Below are positions 1 to 5,452 of a stretch of 5,510 bases of DNA, piece by piece (the first letter of the stretch is position 1; each line of letters begins with the position of its first letter). The stretch comes from an uncultured Eubacteriales bacterium (GTDB lineage Bacteria > Bacillota > Clostridia > Christensenellales > CAG-917). The position numbers and the translations under genes were made by a program. The stretch is taken from contig URUQ01000089.1 of the NCBI GenBank assembly GCA_900551145.1, forward strand, positions 1 through 5,510. The letters are read 5' to 3'. A model generated the notes under the pieces. It made no database searches and was not told where the DNA came from. It was given only the letters and a program-made list of their open reading frames with translations.

Positions 1-72
1 AATAATTACAGTGTATTCTATTATAAATAAACAGCTTTATAAAACGGCTTTATACTTTTTCGTTTTGCGGGA

Positions 73-102
73 ACGTGCTATTTTAAAAAACAAAATAGCC
101 GT
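73..102. repeat. Hairpin just downstream of the tandem-HTH regulator gene
   Basis: GCTATTTT (77-84) and AAAATAGC (92-99) pair perfectly around a 7-nt A-rich loop. With one bulged base (76), three further pairs (73-75 with 100-102) extend the stem to 11 bp. It begins immediately after the regulator stop codon on the minus strand. Neither side has a good T-tract following the stem, so it is a poor intrinsic terminator by the usual rule. It may still protect or end the transcript. The rest of 1-103 is AT-rich and shows no gene. Confidence 0.45.
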
Positions 103-103
103 G

Positions 104-595
104 TCAAATTCTGCCCGCAAGCGAGTCCGCGCTCACGTCAAGGGCGTCGGCAAGGTCGCAAAGACCTTTTGCGTCCGGCAAACTGTTGCCCTTGCGCCAA
201 GACGAGATTTTCGTGCGAGATACGCCCATCATTTTGACGAGGCGGTATTCCGTTAAGCCTTTTTCGGACAATATCTCATTGAAGTTGTCGCAAAACGGTT
301 TGGGAGTGGTTTTGGAGGTGAAACCGTAATCGTTTTCAATGGGTTCTCTGCCGATAAGGCAGTCAATAGAACAGCCGAACTCGTCGGCAAGCAACACGAG
401 ATTGCGAAAACCGGGGCAAGCGTCGCCTCTCTTCCACTTGTATATTGCCGATACGTTGACATTACATTTTCTCGCAAGCTCTCTTGCGCCGTACTTTTCC
501 GTCTTCATAAAATAATCGAGAGCAAAGGCAAAGTTCTCGTTGATTGAAGATTGAGCGGATGGTGCGCCTTCTTGCATTTTGACATTATTCGACAT
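104..595 (-). CDS. Tandem-HTH XRE (Cro/C1) family transcriptional regulator
   Basis: This is a 163-residue cytoplasmic protein built of two helix-turn-helix domains of the Cro/C1 (XRE) type. The first spans about residues 23-83; its helices run through ARELARKCNVNVSAIYKWKR, and it ends in the typical LLADEFGCSIDCLIG pattern. The second spans about 102-163, with LVKMMGVSRTKISSWRKG followed by LCDLADALDVSADSLAG. A short linker (about 84-101) joins them. No effector, membrane or peptidase domain is visible, so it is probably a pure DNA binder. The ATG at 595 is preferred over an upstream ATG at 697: an AGGAG lies 11 nt before it, the extra 34 residues are hydrophobic and unlike an HTH, and 697 would run across the divergent promoter. 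It is divergent from the small gene at 716-874, so it likely represses that gene, itself, or both through the dyad at 632-682. The target is inferred; the family is clear. Confidence 0.88.
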   Translation of the reverse strand: MSNNVKMQEGAPSAQSSINENFAFALDYFMKTEKYGARELARKCNVNVSAIYKWKRGDACPGFRNLVLLADEFGCSIDCLIGREPIENDYGFTSKTTPKPFCDNFNEILSEKGLTEYRLVKMMGVSRTKISSWRKGNSLPDAKGLCDLADALDVSADSLAGRI

Positions 596-624
596 TTTTC
601 GACAAACTCCTACAAAATTCGACA
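578..624 (-). promoter_or_regulatory. Five 10-bp-phased repeats resembling Spo0A boxes
   Basis: On the minus strand, 7-mers start every 10 bp: TGTCGAA (624-618), TGTAGGA (614-608, degenerate), TGTCGAA (604-598), TGTCGAA (594-588) and TGTCAAA (584-578). The known Spo0A box is TGNCGAA, often written TTTGTCRAA, and tandem boxes at 10-bp spacing are a recognised Spo0A arrangement. The array covers the Shine-Dalgarno sequence (within the second box), the ATG at 595 and codons 4-6 of the regulator gene, a position fitting repression of that gene. It also lies about 70-115 bp upstream of the predicted start of the small plus-strand gene, where activation is possible. Alternatively the tandem-HTH protein itself binds these repeats. 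The repeats are seen directly; the binding protein is inferred. Confidence 0.6.
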
Positions 625-631
625 AAATAAG

Positions 632-682
632 TATGCACACAATCGGGCAATAAATGTTGCGCAGTGTCCGATTATGTGCGTA
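632..682. promoter_or_regulatory. Large dyad-symmetric candidate operator in the divergent promoter region
   Basis: The left arm TATGCACACAATCGGGCA (632-649) and right arm TGTCCGATTATGTGCGTA (665-682) are inverted copies matching at 15 of 18 positions, separated by 15 bp and centred on 657. The centre coincides with the -35 of the plus-strand promoter and the right arm touches its -10. Arm centres lie 33 bp apart, about three helical turns, so both arms present the same face. A repressor dimer in which each monomer carries two HTH domains would suit such long arms. It is therefore most likely the operator of the divergent regulator. Confidence 0.6.
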
Positions 683-686
683 TAAT
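657..686 (+). promoter_or_regulatory. Sigma-A-like promoter of the small acidic gene
   Basis: A perfect -10 TATAAT (681-686) has a weak -35 TTGCGC (657-662) at an 18-bp distance. Transcription would start near 693, giving a leader of about 23 nt before the ATG at 716. The weak -35 sits in the middle of the dyad at 632-682, so binding there would block the polymerase. Confidence 0.6.
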
Positions 687-715
687 ATGTATATCAATCA
701 AAGGAGAAAACCGAT

Positions 716-874
716 ATGGAAGAATTATTGACAAAAATCGGCGAACTTATCGCAGTTGAGATTGAAGAAGTAGAAAGCATAGAGTATACGGACAAGGAAA
801 TGGGCTATATGTTCTACATCAATATGGCCGACGGGAAAAAAGTTTTGCTTTCGCTTATTGATAGCGAATTATGA
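716..874 (+). CDS. Small acidic hypothetical protein, 52 residues
   Basis: The reading frame ATG (716-718) to TGA (872-874) encodes 52 residues, beginning MEELLTKIGELIAVEIEE and ending KVLLSLIDSEL. I do not recognise it. It is strongly acidic, with 13 Asp/Glu against 4 Lys and no Arg, His, Cys or Trp. The first 23 residues are predicted to be an amphipathic helix rich in E/I/L, and the rest (about 30-48, YMFYINMADGKKVLLSLI) looks like a beta hairpin. There is no signal peptide or membrane segment. Support for a real gene: AAAGGAG (700-706) lies 9 nt before the ATG, there is a TATAAT promoter, and a terminator follows directly after the stop. It is divergent from the tandem-HTH regulator and probably controlled by it. 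An acidic partner or antagonist of that regulator is one possibility, but this is a guess from position and charge only. Confidence 0.72.
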   Translation: MEELLTKIGELIAVEIEEVESIEYTDKEMGYMFYINMADGKKVLLSLIDSEL

Positions 875-902
875 AAAAAAGATGCGGTTGCCGCATCATT
901 TT
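874..902. terminator. Bidirectional intrinsic terminator
   Basis: GATGCGG (881-887) and CCGCATC (891-897) form a perfect 7-bp stem with a TTG loop. On the minus strand the stem is followed by seven T (880-874), a strong terminator for the nrdD-trxB-HAD transcript. On the plus strand it is followed by ATTTTA, serving the small gene whose stop codon lies at 872-874. The convergent units thus share one hairpin. Confidence 0.85.
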
Positions 903-922
903 AGGTTTTTGAGATTATTTTT

Positions 923-947
923 ATTTTCAGGCGTTGCGCTTGAAAAT
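923..947. repeat. Stem-loop in the 3' region after the HAD gene
   Basis: ATTTTCAGGCG (923-933) pairs with CGCTTGAAAAT (937-947) over 11 bp, including one G-T wobble, around a TTG loop. It lies between the HAD stop codon (981) and the terminator at 874-902. No T-tract follows in the minus direction, so it is more likely a transcript-stabilising structure than a second terminator. Confidence 0.5.
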
Positions 948-980
948 CCTTCATACAATCGAATATTTGATAGTTGAACC

Positions 981-1649
981 TCACAACATTTGCACGATTT
1001 GATACAAGTCGTCGGCAACGAGGTCGCATTCCACGCCGTCCGTGCTTTCGTGGCGGTGGTTGTACCATATCGTTTTCATGCCGTACTCCCTTGCGCCGTT
1101 GATATCCGCGCTCACCGAGTCGCCTATCATAATCGTGTTTGACGGGTTTGCGTCGGGGAGAGAGGCAAAGCACGCATCGAAAAAGGCTCTTTGAGGCTTG
1201 GGATAGCCAATCTCTTCGGAAACGAAGATGCCGTCAATATATTTGAGTAAGCCTGCGTTTTTGAGACGGTTTTGCTGCTGTGCGAGGGTGGCGTTGCTTG
1301 CAACGTATACTTTGTGTTTGGAGTGCAGATATTTGAGCAATTCTTCCGCGCCGTCGATTTTTATTGCCGTGTCGAAGAGGTTTTTGTGAAATTCGTCTTC
1401 AAAGGCATGTCCGTCGCACTCTATGCCCAAAATCTCGAAAACCTTGTTGAATCGCACTTGGAAAAGTTGCTCTTTGGTGATTTCTTTTCTTTCGAGCCTA
1501 TGCCAAAGATCGAGATTGACGGGGTGGAACACGTCGATAAACCTTTGCGTATACGGCACGCCGAAACGATTGCACGCCGTTTCTATCGACTTGTTGGCGC
1601 AAGCGTCAAAATCGAGCAAGGTATTGTCAACGTCAATAAATATCGTCAT
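981..1649 (-). CDS. HAD-superfamily phosphatase, YjjG/YfnB-like pyrimidine nucleotidase
   Basis: This 222-residue cytoplasmic enzyme has all four haloacid dehalogenase motifs. Motif I is DVDNT (nucleophile D6, acid/base D8), motif II has S118 in VASNAT, motif III has K151 in GYPKP, and motif IV is GDS (176-178) with D182. Residues 14-90 form the helical C1-type cap that gives substrate choice. The stretch NRLKNAGLLKYIDGIFVSEE (127-146) resembles the YjjG/YfnB branch, whose characterised members dephosphorylate noncanonical or surplus pyrimidine nucleoside monophosphates. The length is normal for that branch. The start codon overlaps the trxB stop as ATGA, and AAGG (1660-1657) lies 7 nt upstream inside trxB, so translation is likely coupled. 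Placement in an operon with ribonucleotide reductase supports a nucleotide clean-up role. Another small-phosphate substrate cannot be excluded. Confidence 0.85.
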   Translation of the reverse strand: MTIFIDVDNTLLDFDACANKSIETACNRFGVPYTQRFIDVFHPVNLDLWHRLERKEITKEQLFQVRFNKVFEILGIECDGHAFEDEFHKNLFDTAIKIDGAEELLKYLHSKHKVYVASNATLAQQQNRLKNAGLLKYIDGIFVSEEIGYPKPQRAFFDACFASLPDANPSNTIMIGDSVSADINGAREYGMKTIWYNHRHESTDGVECDLVADDLYQIVQML

Positions 1650-2566
1650 TGCTTTACCTTGTCAACGTAGTTGCACGCATTGAACGCCGCAATCGAACCG
1701 TCCGAAGCCGCCGTCACAAGTTGGCGGATTTTCTTGGTGCGGCAGTCACCCGCAACAAATATACCGTCGCAAGACGTCGTGCAGTTTTCGTCCGCTACTA
1801 TATAACCCGCTTTGTCGATGTCAACGAGGTTTGCAAAACATTCGTTGTGAGGCACTTGACCAATGCAGATAAAGGCGCACTTTGCGTCCACTACGACGTC
1901 TTCGTGCGTAACGGTGTTTTCAAAGCGGAGGGCGGAAAGTTCATCGTCGCCGATAAACTCTTTGAGCGATAGATTGTGCGTATACTTGACGTTGGGACGA
2001 GCAAGCACAAGGTCGAGAAGGGCTTTGTCTCCAAAGAACTTGTCAAAGAGAGTGCAGATATGCACGCTCTTGCAATAACCGCTCAAAACGAGTGCGTATT
2101 GAAGCGCGGTGTTGGCGTCCCCGATGACGCAAACGTCTTCGCCGGAGTAGAAAGCGCCGTCGCAAAGCGCACAATAACTTACGCCGTTGCCCACCAACTC
2201 TTCCTCTCTTTCAACACCTATGCGACGGGGTTTAACGCCTGTTGCGATGATGATTGATTTGCAACGGTAAGTGCTATAATCGGTGGTTAATTCAAACCCA
2301 TTCGGTACTTTAACCGTCGATATTGCTTTTTCAAGTTCTACTTGTGCGCCCCATTCGACGATTTGTTCGTAGAGTTTGTCCATAAGTTCCGCACCCGCGA
2401 TTTTTTGATAAGAGGGGAAGTTTTCCACTCTCGGGGAGTATGCGATTTGTCCTCCGAAGCTGTCGCTTTCGAGCACAAGAACGGTTTTGCCCGCTCTTAA
2501 ACAATTGAGTGCGGCGGTCATTCCGGCAGGGCCTGCGCCCACGATGATAATATCAAATTCTTGCAT
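1646..2566 (-). CDS. trxB: Thioredoxin-reductase-like flavoprotein lacking NADPH motifs
   Basis: This 306-residue protein has the low-molecular-weight thioredoxin reductase fold. The FAD-binding GAGPAG is at 10-15, ATG at 108-110, the redox pair CALC at 132-135, and the FAD-closing segment GIFVAGDCRTKKIRQLVTAA at 268-287. The second nucleotide-binding domain is unusual. The canonical GxGxxA reads GDANTA (149-154), and the HRRxxxR segment that grips the NADPH phosphate reads TLFDKFF (172-178), with no Arg or His. Such losses are known in ferredoxin-dependent flavin thioredoxin reductases (FFTR) of clostridia, so NADPH may not be the donor. The start ATG has GAGG (2577-2574) 7 nt upstream. It follows nrdD by 63 nt and overlaps the HAD gene by 4 nt. 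The likely partner is the redoxin domain fused to NrdD. The family is certain; the electron donor is inferred. Confidence 0.9.
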   Translation of the reverse strand: MQEFDIIIVGAGPAGMTAALNCLRAGKTVLVLESDSFGGQIAYSPRVENFPSYQKIAGAELMDKLYEQIVEWGAQVELEKAISTVKVPNGFELTTDYSTYRCKSIIIATGVKPRRIGVEREEELVGNGVSYCALCDGAFYSGEDVCVIGDANTALQYALVLSGYCKSVHICTLFDKFFGDKALLDLVLARPNVKYTHNLSLKEFIGDDELSALRFENTVTHEDVVVDAKCAFICIGQVPHNECFANLVDIDKAGYIVADENCTTSCDGIFVAGDCRTKKIRQLVTAASDGSIAAFNACNYVDKVKQ

Positions 2567-2580
2567 TTTTGCACCTCAGA

Positions 2581-2620
2581 TAAACAAAAAGCGGTATGGC
2601 GTATTGCCATACCGCCGTTT
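2581..2620 (-). terminator. Intrinsic terminator or attenuator between nrdD and trxB
   Basis: A perfect 10-bp stem, GCGGTATGGC (2591-2600) with GCCATACCGC (2606-2615) around a 5-nt loop, is followed on the minus strand by TTTTTG and more T (2590-2581). It starts 15 nt after the nrdD stop codon. Only about 24 nt separate the stem from the trxB ATG, too few for a normal promoter, so trxB and the HAD gene probably depend on readthrough. The hairpin would then set a high nrdD to low trxB ratio. Confidence 0.82.
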
Positions 2621-2629
2621 GGTCATTTC

Positions 2630-5050
2630 TTATTTTATAGACTCGATATAGCCTTTGATTTTGCTTGCGTTGTCGTAAACGTCGTAGCCGTTTCCGTTGG
2701 GAACGAGCAAGGTCGGAGCTTTCTTTACGCCGTATGCGAGGGTGGTGTCTTTGTTATCCTCCGCGTCGATTACGGTGTATGCGATGCCTGCTTTGTCGAG
2801 CATTGCTTTTGCCATCTTGCAGTTGGGGCAGGTCTTGGTGGTGAAGATAAGCAAGCCTTTGTCTTCGCATTTTGCGCAGGCGCACTCTTGTTTGGCTTCT
2901 TCCGCCGTTGCCTCTGCTTTATTCTCTTGTGCTACGTCGTCGCACTTGAACTCCTCGACGTGTTTGCCGTGATATTGAGAGGTTGCGATGTCGTAGACTT
3001 TGCGCTCTTTGAACTCTGCGCGTTTGCCGTCGTTCCAGTTTTGAACGGGACGATAGTAACCGGTGATACGGCTATAAACTTCCGTCTTTTTTCCGCAGAT
3101 GGGGCAAGTGTATTGCTCACCTTCGAGATAGCCGTGCTCTTGACAAATGGAGTATGTCGGAGAGAGTGTGTAGTAGGGAAGTTTGTAGTTTTCCGCAATC
3201 TTTCTCACAAGATTTGCCGCCGCTTGCCAACTGTCGAGTTTTTGACCGAGGAAAGCGTGGAATACCGTGCCCGACGTGTAGAGGGTTTGGAGTTCGTCTT
3301 GAATGTCGAGAGCGGTGAATATGTCGCTCGTGTAGCCGACGGGAAGGTGCGAACTGTTGGTGTAGTACGGGACGTTGTCGCAGTTGCTTGCGCAGATGAT
3401 ATCGGGATATCTTTCTCTGTCGTGCTTTGCAAGACGATAAGAAGTGGACTCTGCGGGAGTTGCTTCGAGGTTGTACAAATCACCGTATTCCTCTTGATAG
3501 TCGCTGAGTTTTTCACGCATAAAGTTGAGAGTCTTTTTGGTGAACTCTTGCGCTTCTTTGTGCGTCATGTCTTTTCCGACCCACTTTGCGTTGAGGCAAG
3601 CTTCGTTCATGCCCACGAGACCGATTGTGGAGAAGTGGTTGTCGAACGAGCCGAGGTATCTCTTTGTGTAGGGATACAGACCTTCTTCAAGCAACTTGGT
3701 GATGACGTTTCTCTTGATTTTGAGTGAGCGTGCGGACACGTTCATCAAGCGTTCGAGCTCTTTGAAATAATCCTCTTCCGTTTCGGAAATGTAAGCGATT
3801 CTCGGCATATTGATGGTTACGACGCCGATAGAACCGGTGGACTCACCGCTTCCGAAGAAACCGCCGGATTTCTTGCGGAGTTCGCGAAGGTCAAGACGCA
3901 AACGGCAGCACATACTGCGCACGTCGCTCGGTTCCATATCGCTGTTGATGTAGTTGGAGAAGTACGGAGTGCCGTATTTCGCCGTCATGGTGAAGAGCAA
4001 GCGGTTGTTTTCCGTATTCGACCAATCGAAGTCTCTGGTGATGGAATACGTCGGGATAGGATATTGGAAGCCTCTGCCGTTGGCGTCGCCCTCGATCATA
4101 ATCTCGATAAACGCCTTGTTGACCATTGCCATCTCTTTTTCGCAATCCTTGTATTTGAAATCCATCTCTTTGCCGCCGACGAGTGCGGGGAGTTCTGCCA
4201 AGTCGTTGGGGACTACCCAGTCAAGCGTGATGTTGGTGAATGGTGCTTGCGTTCCCCAACGAGAGGGCGTGTTTACGCCGTAGATGAAGGATTGGATGCA
4301 TTGTTTGACTTCTTTGTAAGAAAGGTTGTCAACTTTTACAAACGGCGCAAGATAGGTGTCGAAAGAGCTGAACGCTTGTGCGCCCGCCCATTCGTTTTGC
4401 ATAATGCCGAGGAAGTTGACCATTTGGTTGCAAAGAGTAGAGAGGTGGCTTGCCGGCGAAGACGTAATCTTGCCGGGGATACCGCCGAGACCTTCTTTGA
4501 TGAGTTGCTTGAGCGACCAACCCGCGCAATAACCCGTGAGCATGGACAAATCGTGGATATGGATTTGTGCTTCGCGGTGTGCTTTTGCAATTTCGTCGTC
4601 GTAGATTTCGCTGAGCCAGTAGTTTGCCGTCACCGCGCCGGAGTTGGAAAGGATAAGTCCGCCGACGGAATAGGTGACGGTGGAGTTTTCCTTGACGCGC
4701 CAGTCGTTGATTTTGAGATAGTTGTTGACGGTGTTCTTGTAGTCGAGCATCGTGGAACTCATCTCACGAAGTTTCTCGTGTTGCTTTCTATAAAGGATAT
4801 AAGCCTTTGCAACTTCTACGTATCCCGATTGAATGAGAACGACTTCTACGGAGTCTTGAATGTCCTCGACTGAAACGACGTCGTTTTTGACTTTGTCGTT
4901 GAAGGTTGCCGTTACGCGCAATGCGAGCATATCGATGATGTCGTCGTTGTAATTTTTGCCGACGGCGGTGAACGCTTTCTCGATTGCGACCTTAATTTTG
5001 TTTAGATTGAACGGAACTATGTTTCCGTCTCTTTTTTTGATGTTCAACAT
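2630..5050 (-). CDS. nrdD: Anaerobic (class III) ribonucleoside-triphosphate reductase with C-terminal redoxin domain
   Basis: This 806-residue glycyl-radical enzyme reduces ribonucleoside triphosphates to dNTPs without oxygen. Residues 1-92 are an ATP-cone, the allosteric activity domain. The catalytic barrel follows, with candidate active-site cysteines C175 (TGYCAGW) and C382 (SMCCRLR, with M380 two residues before). The C-terminal zinc site appears to be C636, H639, C649 and C652 (CPIC), and the radical glycine is G664 in RITGYYRPVQNW. Unlike standard NrdD, which ends soon after this glycine, the chain continues. A linker rich in Ala, Glu and Lys (about 703-730) carries C703, C723, C725 and C728. 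A glutaredoxin/thioredoxin-like domain (732-806) has CPNC (741-744) and the cis-Pro segment KAPTLL (777-782). AGGAGG (5064-5059) lies 8 nt before the ATG. The radical must be installed by NrdG, which is not in this window. Two NrdR boxes and a strong promoter precede the gene. Confidence 0.97.
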   Translation of the reverse strand: MLNIKKRDGNIVPFNLNKIKVAIEKAFTAVGKNYNDDIIDMLALRVTATFNDKVKNDVVSVEDIQDSVEVVLIQSGYVEVAKAYILYRKQHEKLREMSSTMLDYKNTVNNYLKINDWRVKENSTVTYSVGGLILSNSGAVTANYWLSEIYDDEIAKAHREAQIHIHDLSMLTGYCAGWSLKQLIKEGLGGIPGKITSSPASHLSTLCNQMVNFLGIMQNEWAGAQAFSSFDTYLAPFVKVDNLSYKEVKQCIQSFIYGVNTPSRWGTQAPFTNITLDWVVPNDLAELPALVGGKEMDFKYKDCEKEMAMVNKAFIEIMIEGDANGRGFQYPIPTYSITRDFDWSNTENNRLLFTMTAKYGTPYFSNYINSDMEPSDVRSMCCRLRLDLRELRKKSGGFFGSGESTGSIGVVTINMPRIAYISETEEDYFKELERLMNVSARSLKIKRNVITKLLEEGLYPYTKRYLGSFDNHFSTIGLVGMNEACLNAKWVGKDMTHKEAQEFTKKTLNFMREKLSDYQEEYGDLYNLEATPAESTSYRLAKHDRERYPDIICASNCDNVPYYTNSSHLPVGYTSDIFTALDIQDELQTLYTSGTVFHAFLGQKLDSWQAAANLVRKIAENYKLPYYTLSPTYSICQEHGYLEGEQYTCPICGKKTEVYSRITGYYRPVQNWNDGKRAEFKERKVYDIATSQYHGKHVEEFKCDDVAQENKAEATAEEAKQECACAKCEDKGLLIFTTKTCPNCKMAKAMLDKAGIAYTVIDAEDNKDTTLAYGVKKAPTLLVPNGNGYDVYDNASKIKGYIESIK

Positions 5051-5083
5051 AGATTGAACCTCCTAAGGGAAAAGTGCCTCTTT

Positions 5084-5111
5084 ATTATAGCAAGCATGCG
5101 CAATATGTCAA
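5084..5111 (-). promoter_or_regulatory. Strong sigma-A-type promoter of nrdD
   Basis: On the minus strand, TTGACA (5111-5106) and TATAAT (5089-5084) are both perfect, 16 bp apart, and TGC directly before the -10 makes it an extended -10. Transcription should start near 5077. The short leader (about 27 nt) contains little beyond the AGGAGG ribosome binding site at 5064-5059, leaving no room for a riboswitch. Confidence 0.85.
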
Positions 5112-5118
5112 TACAAAA

Positions 5119-5166
5119 ACGCAAAATAAAGTGTGAAACATTTTTGGGAAACACTACATATTGTGT
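5119..5166. promoter_or_regulatory. Tandem NrdR boxes upstream of nrdD
   Basis: ACACTACATATTGTGT (5151-5166) matches the NrdR-box consensus acaCwAtATaTwGtgt at 15 of 16 positions. ACGCAAAATAAAGTGT (5119-5134) matches at 13 of 16. They are separated by 16 bp, 32 bp start to start, the three-turn spacing typical for NrdR, the nucleotide-sensing repressor of ribonucleotide reductase genes. The proximal box lies 7 bp upstream of the -35. NrdR itself is not encoded here. Repression of nrdD when dNTP/ATP levels are sufficient is inferred. Confidence 0.82.
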
Positions 5167-5450
5167 TTTTGTCAAAAAATGGCACTTTTTGCAAATTGTA
5201 CTTTTCGTGTATCGAAAACGTGTGTTTTTAAGTATGTAAACGGGTATTAAAATATGTAACCTATATTCTAATCGATTGTTTTTAAAAACCGCCGAACACA
5301 AGATATTGTGGTTTGAAAAGTTTTTATACATAAATATAACAAAGTGTCATCGTAACTCTTTAAACACAATAACCTCCTCTTTCCGGACACGCCGGCATTT
5401 CTAAAAATATTATTAAATGCAACTTTCCCCTTTCCTCATGTGTTTTCCCT
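5167..5450. other. AT-rich region without a supported gene
   Basis: No frame here has a start with a proper ribosome binding site and a protein-like composition. Two small signals stand out. The inverted repeat TTTTCGTGTATCGAAAA (5202-5218) has 6-bp perfect arms around 5 nt. A perfect AGGAGG on the minus strand (5378-5373) is followed 5 nt later by GTG (5367-5365), but that frame stops after six codons. The region could be the far upstream part of the nrdD regulatory area or the remains of a lost gene. Confidence 0.5.
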
Positions 5451-5452
5451 AT

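Noticed and set aside
596..697. 34-residue N-terminal extension of the tandem-HTH regulator from an ATG at 697
   Set aside because: No ribosome binding site precedes it, the residues do not resemble the family, and it would cross the dyad and the divergent promoter. The ATG at 595 has an AGGAG upstream.
2561..3727. 388-codon open frame on the plus strand opposite nrdD
   Set aside because: It lies antisense to a clear nrdD gene, its translation is rich in Val, Cys and Phe runs without a recognisable domain, and its openness follows from nrdD codon use.
4064..4873. 269-codon open frame on the plus strand opposite nrdD
   Set aside because: It is a codon-bias shadow of nrdD, with no ribosome binding site and no domain pattern.
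5051..5084. Riboswitch or attenuator in the nrdD leader
   Set aside because: The predicted leader is only about 27 nt and holds the ribosome binding site alone.
5044..5331. 95-codon minus-strand open frame upstream of nrdD
   Set aside because: It has no ribosome binding site, runs through the NrdR boxes and the nrdD promoter, and its composition is not protein-like.
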